From assembly GCA_940671915.1 (NCBI GenBank), contig CALNVZ010003433.1, positions 28,260,596 to 28,324,595 on the forward strand: a stretch of DNA of 64,000 bases, in the 5' to 3' direction. The DNA comes from Paracentrotus lividus (taxonomy: Eukaryota > Echinodermata > Echinoidea > Camarodonta > Echinidae). Made by a program: the position numbers and the translations under genes. The notes below the pieces were generated by a model. That model did no database searches, was not told the DNA's origin, and saw only the letters and a program-made list of their open reading frames with translations. The stretch's first letter is position 1. Every line of letters starts with the position of its first letter. Shown here one piece after another: positions 36,268 to 48,034 of this stretch.

Positions 36268-37540
36268 CTAAGCTTGAATAAAAGGGTCGATTAGAGGGGG
36301 GTTTGTCCTTGGCAAGGTTGGGGCCGATGTTAACAAAGAAATCGATAATGCTTTCGGCCATTTCAATTGGGTCTTGCAGAGTGACGTCATTAACCTTGAT
36401 TTCTTGATTTGAGATTTTGAGGTTTTATGATTAAGTGCATTATTTATCAGTTTCCATGTATTTTTGGTGTCATTTTTGTTTTGTTCAAATTGTTTGGAGA
36501 AATACTCTTTTTTGGCTAAACGTAAAGTAGAAGTTAATATATTTTTGTAACGTTTGTAGTTCCTTTCACGTTTTTCTGTAGGATTAGCTTTGTAACAATA
36601 GAATAAACCATTTTTCCTATTTATTGAGCGTAAAAGGGAATGCGAAATGCAAGGGAAGCGCGGAATCTTTTTATCATTAGACTTATGTTTAGAACTTTTC
36701 AAAGGCATATCTCTATCAAGACAATTATTCAATTGTTCAAGAAATAAATCAAAAGCAGCGTTAGCATCGTTAGAATTGAAAACATTATGCCAATTGACTG
36801 TTCTTAAACTTTGCTTTAATTTGTCGATATTTGACCTACTCATGTTACGAAAACTTCTATCTAAATAATTCTTGGGCTTAGAGGTTATAATGATGGGTAG
36901 AAACGAATAAATTGGAAAGTGGTCACTAAGATCTGAAATAATGATACCAGAATTAGCAAACTCAAAAGAATTTGAAAAAATATTGTCAATTAGTGAAACA
37001 GACAAATTAGTTATTTGAGTTGGCTTGTTGATTAAAGGTACAAATGAATGTGACAACATGATATCCAGAAATTCCTGACAAAAATAATCTAGTTTAGAGC
37101 GAAAGAGATTGATATTAAAATCACCCATAAGGAAACAGTGTTTGTAGTTACGATCATTAGAAAGAACTATTGCTATACAATCTATATGGTCGGAATGAGG
37201 AGGTCGGTAAACAACTCCGACGATTATGTTTTTGCCAGTCGATACCTGAATTTCAACAAAAAGCGTTTCAATAGCTTGTGACATGAAACCAAGATCTTGT
37301 AACATTCTATAACTTAGTTTGGAGGAAATGTACAAAGCTACTCCACCGCCACGCTTTTCAGCTCTAGAATTAGTTTCAAGGATGTAACCATCAATAGAAT
37401 AACCAGCAACTGACTCATCTCTTTACCATGTCTCAGATAAACTCATGACTGAACATGGAAATTTCATTGTACTAACAATATATTTAAGATATTCAAAATG
37501 TTTGTTCAAACTTCTAGTATTAAAGTGTAATAACGAAAAT
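36268..37540 (-). pseudogene. Endonuclease domain and linker of the second non-LTR element
   Basis: A 355-residue open stretch (37335-36268) with VVGVVYRPPHSDHI-like, FLMGDFNINLF, LIDNIFSN and ISDLSDHFPIY. Its N-terminal part (HFNTRSLNKHFEYLKYIV, SLSETW) is just upstream in other frames at about 37540-37340, broken by a stop after SETW. The region after SDHFPIY is the lysine-rich linker before the RT. These are the metal- and DNA-contact blocks of apurinic-type endonucleases. Confidence 0.85.
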
Positions 37541-37808
37541 TTTCTTCAAAATTAATCGAAATTGAATTAAATTGAAAAGCAGTAACATATTCAGAAGTTT
37601 GAAAGGTAGTGACAGTATCATTTTCATCAGTATAATATTTAAATTCAGGAGTGGCTTCCATAAGTTTAGATGCAAATTCTGTGTCACATGGATTAATATC
37701 GTGGAAATCAGCTATGTCGGCATTATCGGTATCACAGGAATTAAAGGAAGAGAAAACAAGATCATCATCCTTTAAGGAGTAAAAAGGAAAAATGCTCATT
37801 GCAGCCAT
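37506..37808 (-). CDS. Leader ORF of the second non-LTR element
   Basis: Starts at an ATG in good context (GCCATGG) and encodes MAAMSIFPFYSLKDDDLVFS and a long acidic stretch. It runs directly into the endonuclease start except for a one-base shift near ENF. No 2A-like NPGP is visible. Function unknown; it is probably the N-terminal leader of the element's main ORF. Confidence 0.5.
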   Translation of the reverse strand: MAAMSIFPFYSLKDDDLVFSSFNSCDTDNADIADFHDINPCDTEFASKLMEATPEFKYYTDENDTVTTFQTSEYVTAFQFNSISINFEENFRYYTLILEV

Positions 37809-38205
37809 GGCATCTTCAAAGGATCATCAAGCACGTTCCCTAAATACGCTAAACAAAGAGGATCATTGGTGGAATGTGAGACACGTGGAAATAAGAAAAA
37901 GTACAAAGAGTATCTGATCAGGTCAGAAGAAGTAGAGCGATAAGAGCAAGAAAAACATACAGAGAAAAGAACATAAAAACATGGAAATGGGGAATAGATA
38001 TGAGAAATGAAATTAATAGGTTTCAATTGGTCATCTGTTGGTGACAAGAAATTCTCATCGTTAATCATTTTCATGAAAATAAAAATGCAATAAAAAGCAA
38101 CCAAATCCTTCTTCCGAAAATATTTTACGTCACAATTATAACAAAAATAAAGTCATTTAAATGATAACATGACTACATGATATTGAGCTCAGTCACATTT
38201 AACTA

Positions 38206-38240
38206 ACTACGGGGGGGGGGGGGGGGGGAAAAGAAAAAAA
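38206..38240. repeat. Poly-G tract followed by poly-A
   Basis: About 18 G residues at 38211-38228 followed by A-rich sequence. Low complexity; its length in the assembly may be unreliable. Confidence 0.75.
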
Positions 38241-38665
38241 ATACATGTGAGTTCATGTTTGCTGCTTTGTTAATATGCATCAATAGAAATTAAAATGCAG
38301 TACATTTCATTAAACCTGCTTTTAGGAATTTACAAGAGAAAAAAAACGGACATTAGAATGCAAAAAACAAGAAACCCACAAGTCTAGGAATTCGTTGGCA
38401 TGACGAGTGTACATATCAATTTGGTATGCAAAGCAATTGGCAGGATGATAGTGGGGAAGATAACAAGAGTATCTACAATTCAGATAAAGCAATTCGCCGA
38501 CAATGTAGCGCGTCACTTCCTGCATGGGTCAAGTAGCTTTCCCTGACGATGGTTCACGCACTTTCATTAGCAACCAATTGATACATGCAGTAAACATATG
38601 ACACGAAACACCGATTTTTTTTAGACGGAGATTTCTTCAAAATTTTGCGTAAATAGGATATAAAT

Positions 38666-38773
38666 ATGGTGAATTGCTTTGCAGCAGACTGTAATCATAC
38701 TAGGGAGAGTCATCATTGCAGTTATTTTCGATTTCCAAAGAAGGAAAATGCCGATTACAAATTGTGGGTGTAG
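38666..38773 (+). CDS. THAP-type zinc-finger N-terminus (fragment or first exon)
   Basis: A 35-codon ORF from ATG: MVNCFAADCNH, then SYFRFPKKENADYKLWV and TAG. This is the first half of a THAP domain: the Cys-x4-Cys zinc pair close to the start Met, the aromatic plus FP block, and LW. The second half (Cys-x2-His and AVPTIF block) is absent before the stop. It could be a first exon, with GTGTAG as a weak donor after LW, or a remnant of a THAP-bearing gene or P-element-like transposon. No partner exon was seen nearby. Confidence 0.6.
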   Translation: MVNCFAADCNHTRESHHCSYFRFPKKENADYKLWV

Positions 38774-39925
38774 TGAGCAGGTGCTGTGCTGATCGTAGCG
38801 TGAACCCGTTACTATGGTTCCGAGCCGTTGACCTGCTCGTGACAGTAGACAGTAGATGATTAGACTCGGCCATTTTTTAATCAAAAAAAAAAATTCTCAA
38901 AAATAAAAATAAGGAGACGTGGATAATTACTTATTCCCTTTTTTGTCAAATAAATTATCGCCATAAAGTGGTCTAATGGCAAAAACAAATCAGAGGTCAT
39001 AATTGTCCAAGCAAAATGTATAATAAAAGTGGAAAATTCGGCGGGAAAAATTTGCATTAAACCGTCTTCGCCAGAAAAAAAACTTGATTTTCCTTGTCAA
39101 CGGCAAAAATAGATTGATCTTTTCTGGAGGTTGATTTCTCATTTTCATTGCATTGTTATCGTTTACAGATTATTCATTTTCAACAAGGAATACACAAAAC
39201 TTGAAAAAAAGTTTTCGCAGAAATTGAAACACGTTTCATGAGTTTATCACCTATAATCCCCATGTTATTCCATTTCGGGCATTTATGTCTTTTTAATCTC
39301 CGCTTTTGTTTCAACATTTACGGGATCTCATCATCCAGTGCTCTTGAGTCTGAAAAGGGACAGTTCTTCCCTTTTAGAATACCAATTTCAGAATACCAAA
39401 ATGTTCATAAATAAATTGTTTATTAATTGGAATATAACAACATACTCTTAGAACTAAACCCCTCACAAAAGGTTCCGCAAATCGACCTTGGGCCATGATA
39501 ACTTTTCAGGTAGGCTTTAGTTATTCCTGATATTCATACCATTGGAATGATAATTTATTCCCCTTTTTATTGATATCCTATTTGTAATTATTGTGTCGTG
39601 CTTCAATGCACAGAATGTCAGAATACGAAGAAAAGTAAAAAGTCAAATGCTGCAAAATGCAGTTTTATTGATCAAATTGAATTTACAAACTCGAATTTAG
39701 GTCCTGATCACTTTTAGGGTATTTTCTGATTTGTATTGATTTTTTATTTTTAATTTTTTAAAACCAGTTTAAGTTTCATTTATTCCTCTTTTCACTGATG
39801 CCCTTATTGTAGCAATAGTTTTGTTTTTGCATACACAGAACTCATAAATGTTGACTTATTACTTTTCTTCATATGAAGAGTTTGATTCCAAAAGGCGCTA
39901 AATCCACTTTTAGTGTTTTAGAGTA

Positions 39926-42900
39926 ATGCCTTGGTCACATATCGTCGTACTTGCACGTGCGTGCTGTCTACTTGCAAAAACGTGGGGCAAATTTGGGAAA
40001 AATGTACGTCAGTACGTGGGTGAGTACCGACTCGGTACGGAATTTGGTGTGCGCAGCACACGACGCAGAACTTTTAGTGCAGGAGGAACTTTCGCTGCGT
40101 GCGGGCTACGTTCGAGCTACGGATTTGCCGCACGTGCGGCGCAAGCACGCCCTCGGTATGCAAAGCACGGCGCATTTGGCCGTGCGTGTTGCGCACGGGA
40201 TAAGTGCGTGGCCCACGGTTACTTTTGCTTTTGCCCATTTCAACGGTTGATAGAGCACGCAGAACTCGCGTGATCGTACGGACTAAGCAGTGCTCCGCAC
40301 TTACACGCGCGTTGTGCGCACTGATTTCTACTGCGCGACGTACGTTTCGTATTCATATTATGTTTATATAAAAATATACTAGTATGTATATAAAATATTA
40401 TGATAAATGTGTGTATGTACATGTTTGTATACGGGTGACCCAGAAAAAGGAAACCCAACTTTTGATCATCAATAATTTCAAAAATATTTACCATGGTGAT
40501 TATACAATTTATATTCACTGGAAGTGCAACTCATTACCATTTTAATGATACCCCGCTCAGCTCACCAATGTCATGCATCACTGAACCTCATTGTTTTGAA
40601 AACGTCTTGCAAAATTGTGAGTGGTTCACTTTCACGCTCATTGAGATGGGTTGCTGCAATGTGCCTAAAAGGGAACCCAACTTTCATCATCAATCATTTT
40701 AAAACATGACAGTAGTGATTATGACGTTTATATCACTGGAAAGTGCCACTCATTATCATTGTATTGATATCTCTTTCAGGTCACCAATGTCACGCATCAC
40801 TGAACCCCATTGTTCTGAAAATATCTTGCAAATTGTGATTGATGCACTGTCATGGCTTCTTACATTATCCATGGGGAACTGAAGGTTCTCTGGGTTGATC
40901 GTGACCAGTAACATGTTGAAATTACTTGGGATGTAAGATTAAAGGACTAAATAAGTGAAAATTTCCAACCCATTTATCAAACTCATTTATTTTAAGTCAC
41001 TGGAATGCTTTACTTAGATTTGTTAGGAATCTTTGAAGCAACTCATCTCAAGCAGCATGAAAGAGACCTATCACAATTTTTGCAAGACAATTTCAAACAC
41101 ATGGGGTTCAGTGATGCATGATATTGGTGAGCTGAGAGAGGTATCATTAGAATGGTAATGAGTTGTACTTTCCAGTGATATTTAATTTTTAATCACCACT
41201 GAAATATTCTGAGTTATTGATGATCAAATTTGGTTTCCTTTCCAGGCACATTCACACAAACCATCTCAAGGTGCATGAAAGTGAACCACGCACAATTTTA
41301 CAAGACCTTTTCAAAATAATGGGGTTTAGTGATGCGTGACATTGGTGAGATGAGCGAGTATCATTAGAATGGCAATGAGTTGCACTTTACAGTGATAATA
41401 ATTTCATAATCACCATTGGAATATTTTTTGAAATTATTGTTGATCAAAGTTGGGTTTCCTTTTTTCGGAAACACCCTGTATATGTCTCAATATTGCAAAG
41501 AATTCTCTCACCTGTCAAAAAGTATTGCAGCATTGCATTTTTTATTTATGAGTCTCTATGATATTATAATAAGAATAATAAGTATAAATATAAATATAAA
41601 TATAATAGAAAATCTTCAAACATGAGAACAGTAGATGACTTGAACAAGTCATTTCTTAAAAACAACAACTGCCCCCCCCCCAATTAAAATTATGGGAGGT
41701 AGGCATAATCATGCTTCATACTCTCCCCAAAAATGTTTACAAAAGAATAGCGTATACGGCAGACAGCATTACCAACAGATGAAATTTAATTTTAACGTTA
41801 ACAAAGACAAATTTAGTCCTGTATTGCAAATACTGTTTGATGCAACTTTATTCCACCAAATCATAGTCAATTATTAACATAATTATGTTGTAGTTTACAG
41901 CATTCGAATAAACGTAAAACAATATTCATTTTACGATTATTATTACTTTTTACTGATAAATTCCATCTCCAATGTTTCTTTCTTGTTTTTGATTTTTGTT
42001 TTTTCCTTGGGGGTAGCCTATTTAGTCAATAGATTTCGTGAACAAAATCATGATACAAGTTTCAAGTTTCTCCGGAAACTGTTTTGATGTTTCGCTTATA
42101 CATTTTTGAAAATGAAAATCGCCAAAATGTACAATGAACTGTCAAAGTAAAAAGAAACAAAAACAACAACACTCAAAGAAGATAAATTTGTTTCTAGCGT
42201 TGCTTAAATTGAGTCCTATATTGCAAAAAACAGGTTAATGCAATTTCATTAGGTTTTGCTGTATAATCAATCATTTTGATGCACATCTTCTATGGCAACG
42301 GCGTAAAAGAATCTTTCTTTCTTATAGAGGTGTTCGTTTTTTACTATAATGACATTTGAAAAAGACAAAACTTTCATTTCATAATATACCAAACAAAATG
42401 TATAAATTGTTTGTAAAAAGAAAAAAGCATGTATATCAGCTATGATGCAATACTTGTGATGGTATAGGTTTATATCAGTTTATTTTGTATACTGATTATG
42501 ATATCATAATATGATAATATAATAAATTAATCTAAATGAATTATATAAATAAATAAAAATATATTATACATTATCCACCACAAAATTTGAGATCAAAAAC
42601 TTACGTTCATCGCACTTGAACGCACTTACAACATGCGCGTGAGTACTGACACCGTACGTGAGGTGCACTTGTAAGCACGGCCTCTGTACTATACGATTCA
42701 AACGCACGGAGATCGTACGTTACAAGCACGTACATCTCACTTACAACGTGCGCAACGTACGATGCACACAACCCCATTACCATACATGGTGTACCGGCAC
42801 GTACTTACACCTTGCGCAGTCCGGCGTTGACGTACTCGCACCGTGCGCTTGCCACTTCCCTCCACGTTTTCAGAAAAACGTAGCGACCGTAGCCTCCCCC

Positions 42901-42949
42901 AAAAAACGTACGGCCAAAAAAAACTTACGGCGGCTTGTGACCAAGGCAT
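39926..42949. mobile_element. PIF/Harbinger-like foldback 'Z'
   Basis: Inverted ends TGCCTTGGTCACA and TGTGACCAAGGCA, with TAA on each side. The terminal 300-400 bases of both arms are saturated with CGTACGT, GCACG and CACGTGCG words. The ORFs of up to 115 codons there are by-products. The AT-rich middle contains the insertion at 40432-41481. Confidence 0.75.
40432..41481. mobile_element. TA-target foldback MITE, family D
   Basis: Ends read TACGGGTGACCCAGAAAAAG and CGGAAACACCCTGTA. Within it, a segment of about 250 bp (CAACTCATTACCATT, CACCAATGTCATGCATCACT, TCTTGCAAAATTGTGA) recurs twice in each orientation. It is inserted inside foldback Z. Confidence 0.75.
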
Positions 42950-43939
42950 AAATCAAGGTATTTTAATTTACCATTTTCTCTTATCCACTGTAACTTTATT
43001 TTGATATATATGATTAGGCTATCGTATTCGATTAATTAGATCATGAATTTAAAAATTTAGCTATCAATTTCAATTTTTAAGAAATTTTTATAATTTCAAT
43101 TTTCCTGGATTTAGCGCCTTTTGGAATAAAACCTCAGTCAAATGTTAATTTTTGTACATTTAAAGCCTATAAATAAATGAAATTACTGCAGTTATACTCC
43201 TTGAGTATAACTGCATCTTTTGTGATGTTTAAATTCTGAGGATTATTTTTTTTTTTTTTAATTTTAGGATCTCTAATCTTTTCTCAAGACCGGGATTGTC
43301 GATGTTTTATTCCAAAAGGAGCCAAATCCAAAAATATTCATACAAATATGAAAACTAACCTAATTATTTTAAAATTTTGCAATGATGATGGGGACTGGTA
43401 GCCACAACATGTGCTTAAAGATCTGACAGTATACTGTTAGGTAAAGTGGTTAAATAAACAAAACCTAAATGATCATAGTGGATTTAGCGCCTTTTGGAAT
43501 AAAACCGTTTTGGATTTAGCTCCTTTTGGAATAAAACTCATATTTGAAACCAATTTTTTTCAATCTTCAAAAAAAATAATTTTTAAAATCCGATATGCTG
43601 CATTTGATTCCCATGCCTAAGATGTACTTTTTTATCCTATAAAATCCATTTTGATCAAAAGTGGATTTAGCGCCTTTTGGAATCAAGCTCTTCATATTCT
43701 GTGCATTGACGCATTACAAAATTTCAAATAGGATATCAATAAAAAGGGGAATAATTTTTCTTTCTAATAGTATGAATATTAGGCCTAGGAATAACTAAAG
43801 CATACCTGGAAAGTTATTAGGGCCAAAAGTCGATTTGCGGAACTGTTTGTGGGGGGTTTATAAATATGCACGTGCGAGTGAGGGTATTGACAGGATTTCA
43901 GGATTTTTGTTATTATTAGAACAACAAAATCATTCATTG

Positions 43940-43945
43940 TTTATT
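43940..43945 (-). promoter_or_regulatory. Candidate polyadenylation signal of the GPCR exon
   Basis: AATAAA on the minus strand about 90 bases after the receptor stop codon. Confidence 0.45.
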
Positions 43946-44032
43946 CTGCACCCGGGGCTTCAATTTAATTTAGTTTCATATCTTATTTCGATTCGTTTTG
44001 CAACGGATGAGAAAACCGCTAAAGAGGTAGGC

Positions 44033-45185
44033 CTACTTGTTCTCACCCGCGCCTTTACTCTCTTTTAATTCAATATCACCTCTCTGGTGCACTGGTTTTT
44101 TATAGCCGGGGCATAGTGTATGAGGTCTGAAATTCATTTCCTCCAGATAACTCATAAATGTATAAATAAATGGGTTTAGGCTTGAGTTAATAGGTATGAT
44201 AAGTATGACAGTCCAAGCGTACACTGATGGGGGCGGGGTCATCAAACCTGTCTGGGTAAGGATACCCATCACGATGACGGGCATCCAACAGCAAAAATCA
44301 GTAAATACAATGACAGCCATTCGTCGTGCTACCTTTATTTCCCGTTTGAGAGACGCTGTATTGCGAGTGGCTTGAGAGCTGCGTCGAAATTTTACAAACA
44401 TAATGATATAACTGATCAAAATGTACATGAATGACAAAAGATTGAAACCAATAAAAATACAGAGTGAAAACCACCAGACAGGTTTCGGCTCCTGGAATTT
44501 GAGGACTGATATGCCATGCCCGCGGTCATAATAAACCCACTTGTTGCTATCATTTACATTAGCTTCTTGTGACTCAATATGTAAAGGTAGGCCAATGCAA
44601 ACGTTCGACAAACCATATACACCATCAGTTTTTGACTGCAATAGGGAAATGATCAAACCGATCATAATGACAAAAATCCAACAGCAAACAGTCACCACTC
44701 GAGATACGACTTTATTCATTTTATAAGAGTTAAAGGGATTTAAGATGTTCATCAACCTGTCCGTGGTGATAATACATAAGGTGACAACAGATGTTTCACA
44801 AGAAACGAAGGCAAGAAAACTCGCCAAGTTACAAAGAGCAGATTGGCGCCAGTGCGGTGCTCTCAAGTAAAAAAGATTGCCATAATATAGATCTGCTGAG
44901 GTAATCATTAATATGTATATCCCCATTGTCCCATCAGCCACAGCTAGACTTGTCATCAGGTTGTTTTGAACAATACTGGCACGCAAACTTTTGTTTTGAA
45001 GACGGAGAAAGATTACTAAACTGTTTCCAATGAGTGCAGATATTCCGACGATCCATCCAGCAATTCGGAGTGAATTGTTTATCAATAGACTCCCGCAGAC
45101 ATCAAGAAGATTTGAAGGGGAAATATTGATACATACCCCTGGATTTTCCTTTAATAGACAGCATATCATTTTGTCTGAAGTAATC
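44033..45185 (-). CDS. Seven-helix exon of a leucine-rich-repeat GPCR (LGR/RXFP/GRL101-like)
   Basis: One long open exon, about 383 residues, ending at a stop. It encodes the hinge and 7TM part of a rhodopsin-like receptor of the LGR/relaxin-receptor group. The hinge reads ITSDKMICCLLKENPGVC, then NNSLRIAGWIVG. TM1 has IGNSLVIF, TM2 SLAVADGTMGIYIL, and TM3 ends TTDRLMNILNPF. ECL2 has SNVCIGLPL, TM6 FTDFCCWMPVIV and TM7 NSSLNPFIYT, including NPxxY. Cysteines for the TM3-ECL2 disulphide are present. The tail is short, with acidic and lysine-rich residues. The true exon start is the acceptor CTGTTAAACAG just before ITSDK (tract CTTTTTTTTAAACTG); the ATG at 45217 lies in the intron. No leucine-rich-repeat ectodomain exon was found upstream to 64000, so it is more distant or lost. 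No frame damage, so probably functional. Confidence 0.88.
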
Positions 45186-45189
45186 CTGT

Positions 45190-46108
45190 TTAACAGTTTA
45201 AAAAAAAGTAAAGACATAATGTTATGAATTTATATTTTTTTGTTTAAAGAAGAAGCTATGCTGACAGGAATCGGTGATGAAGTGCACGAGTTTCAGTGCT
45301 ACCTGCGAAGACTTTGGACTGAAAATAATCATTTGTCAGGATGTGAACCCATTGTATGTCAAAATAAATAAATAAATGAAAAATAAAACAAAAACAGAAA
45401 ATATAATATTTTATCATCTACTAAATATATAAATAAATGATTAAATAATTATAAAATGACTAGCACAAGAAAAGAAAATTTTGAATAATATAAATAATGA
45501 TTATAATTATGATGGATAACAGATAAATGATCAGAAATAATTTACAAATGGTTTGGTCAGAATTGTGCCTTCAGCATATTTTGTTTTTAAAAACAGAGTA
45601 GAAGTCATATTAAAACTTCTATCTCATGAAATAGTGAAACACTAACTTAAACGTATCATTAGAAGTTAATTTATCAATAACTAAATAATTTTAGTGCACG
45701 TCACATTACTCTTTGAGCCAATTATTTTTCCAAACAAAAAAATTAGTACGAAGTTCTGGTAATCTTATTACTAAACGATAAGAATTCTTTCGAAATTTAC
45801 CATTTTTTGTATCGAATTTATGTATTTTGTTTTCTATTATACTAATTTGCCTCTCATTTGTGAAACATGTTCTTATATTTTGTTTAATTGACTCAAAAGT
45901 GGGTATGGTTTTTTTTTTTTATAAGAGCAGAGTATTGTTGTTTAGATTTTTGCTAAAGTGATGCCATTTCTAGGTTGTTATTCATCATACAAATTGACAT
46001 TTGATCTAATTTCAAGGTCATTCAGGTTACCAGAATGTGAAAACAATATCAGGCTATTATGATCAATGTAATTGAAAATTAAAATCAAAATAATAGTAAT
46101 AATAGGCC

Positions 46109-46154
<46 letters not shown>

Positions 46155-46680
46155 TTTATATCCCGCCTCTAAGCGGTTAAGAGAAAATAAATATGAAGTG
46201 AAAAGGAAAATAGTTTGCACTACAAAATGTATCAAAATTAATATTACATAACTGGTCTGTGAAATCTTCACCACTGAGATCATGGAGTAATAAGGAAATA
46301 CCCGGAATGGGCCAAAAATTAGCCAACAAAGATATGACATGAACAATTTAAGAAGTAGAAAAGATTAGAGAGCCAAGAGAGTCGCTTGTTAGGCGCACAC
46401 CTCTATCTCTAAACTTGATTAATTGTCATTAATATTGTTTATGGATTATGCTGTGTCTGATCGTCGTTAAGCCCGACTCTAACGTGAAACGTTAGATTTA
46501 CAGTTTTTCGTACCGTCATGATAGTAGAATTGATATGCCTTTTGGAAGGGAAGCCGCATCAAAGTATCCCCCACATTACAGAAGTTTGGAGGAAAACTAC
46601 CTCTCTGTCAAATGTTTTTTGGACCATATTCACGACCCCTTTTGGGGGATTGTTCGAGTAAAGTGTGAAAACAAACCTAT
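45190..46680. other. Non-coding, with a (TAA)n microsatellite
   Basis: A (TAA)n run of about 15 units lies at about 46110-46154. A short piece at 46545-46670 resembles the dispersed repeat at 16425-16800. Otherwise nothing recognised; part of it may be the upstream intron of the GPCR gene. Confidence 0.55.
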
Positions 46681-46681
46681 A

Positions 46682-48032
46682 CAGTGCGTATCAATAACAA
46701 CGGGACAGTTTTGAAAAGTCTGTCAAAATTTTGTTTCAAATCATGATGTCTATATTTTTATGTTAATAGATGCTCTGACAGTCTATCTTTCAAATGCAAT
46801 TAAAATAATGAGTTTCGTTCATGCTTGAGTACACACAGAACATTTTTGTCGGGGTTCAAAAACGGCTTGCGCACAAATGGAAAAATTGAGAATTACGATC
46901 ATCAGACTTCTTGCTAATCAGCAGTCTTCCTCTAATTTTTCTTTATCTTTGCCATTTTTTTTCGAATTATGATTTGAAAATCACTTTCAATGCATTTATT
47001 TACTTTAATAGTTTTGTTTTCATTTTAATATGTTATTTTTTACAATAAATATTCCTTTAAACTTTTTTTTGTCAACCCATAAGAAAGGGGATTGGTTGGT
47101 TGTTTAATTGATTGTTTATTTGATTGTTGATTGATTGCTTTGTTTATTTGTTTCGTTCATGCTTCAGCGAACACGGAAAGTTCTTGTCAGAGGTTAAAAA
47201 AAAAAAAAAAAAAAACTTTGTTAAATTTAAAGGGTATTATTTATTCTGAATCATTATTCTGAATCAGGTACTCCCATTCGGATTGATTGTTACTTTTCAC
47301 TGGTCATTACATTATGCTAGTCTTTTGAGTCGATTTCCTATGATTCTTCCAACGATTTAATCAATCATTTGAACAATCAATCAAAAGTAATCGATCAATC
47401 ATTCAAAGAAACAAAGCTTAATCAAACGATCAATCATTCAAATGGTCAATCTATCAATCCGTCATTCAATCAATCGATCACTTAATAAATCAACCATCAA
47501 TCAAACATCAAACGAACAAACAAAGCAATCATTCAATCAAATAATCAACCAGCCAACCACAAATCCCTTGTCTTGGGTTGACAATTTTTCTTTTTTTTCT
47601 TCTTTTTTTTTTTTTAGTTTGAATGAATATTCAATGCCAAAAATAACATGTTAACATGTGAAGAAAAAAAAACAAACAAAAAACAACAAAAAAGAACAAC
47701 AAACAGTTCAGTTAAATAATAGCTTTGTTAATGAATTTTGATAGCATAATTCGATAATAACGGCAAAGATAATGAAAGGGTTAAGAGTAAGTCTGCTGAT
47801 TGGCAAAAAGTCTGATGATCGTATTTCTCATTTTCCCATTTGTGCGCAAGCCTTTTTTTGAGCCCCCGACAAAACGTTCTTTGTGCGCTCAAGCATGAAC
47901 GAAACTTAATATTTAATGGCATTTGAAAGATAAGACTCAGAGCACTATTAACATCAAAATATAGACATAATAATTTAAAACGAAATTTTGACAGACTTTT
48001 CAAAACTGTCCCGTTTTTATTGATACACCCTG
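46682..48032. mobile_element. TA-target foldback MITE, family B
   Basis: Inverted ends CAGTGCGTATCAATAA and TTATTGATACACCCTG, flanked by TA. The arms match over more than 200 bases (GGGACAGTTTTGAAAAGTCT against its complement). The centre is a degenerate TTGATTGATTG-type array whose complement forms the other arm. It abuts family A copy 3 with a single shared TA. Confidence 0.82.
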
Positions 48033-48034
48033 TA

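Larger units (their letters stand above)
34190..38100 (-). mobile_element. APE-type non-LTR retrotransposon, second element, decayed
   Basis: Minus-strand element: leader ORF (37808 down to about 37545), endonuclease (about 37540-36650), linker, RT (about 36090-34735), then a 3' tail of TTGAACTGAACTGAA type at about 34190. The domains occur in the right order with several one-base frame changes and a stop after SLSETW. RT motifs are near-canonical (LDFSKAFDTIDH and FADDSNIF). It is not obviously the same family as the element at 25870. The 5' limit is uncertain. Confidence 0.82.
39454..43861. mobile_element. Foldback MITE, family C, large copy with nested insertions
   Basis: Ends TAAACCCCTCACAAAAGG and GTGGGGGGTTTA; the arms match those of the element at 2174-3216. 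Near the centre, GATTTAGCGCCTTTTGGAAT recurs four to five times on the right, and its complement TTCCAAAAGGCGCTAAATCC is on the left at about 39883. The element at 39926-42949 is inserted inside it. Confidence 0.8.

Noticed and set aside
39926-40273. 115-codon Ala/Arg/Cys-rich ORF
   Set aside because: Lies wholly in the GC-rich arm of foldback Z; mirrored ORFs occur in the other arm at 42658-42951.
45186-45217. ATG at 45217 as the start of the GPCR
   Set aside because: A pyrimidine tract and AG acceptor lie between it and the conserved hinge, so this stretch is intron.
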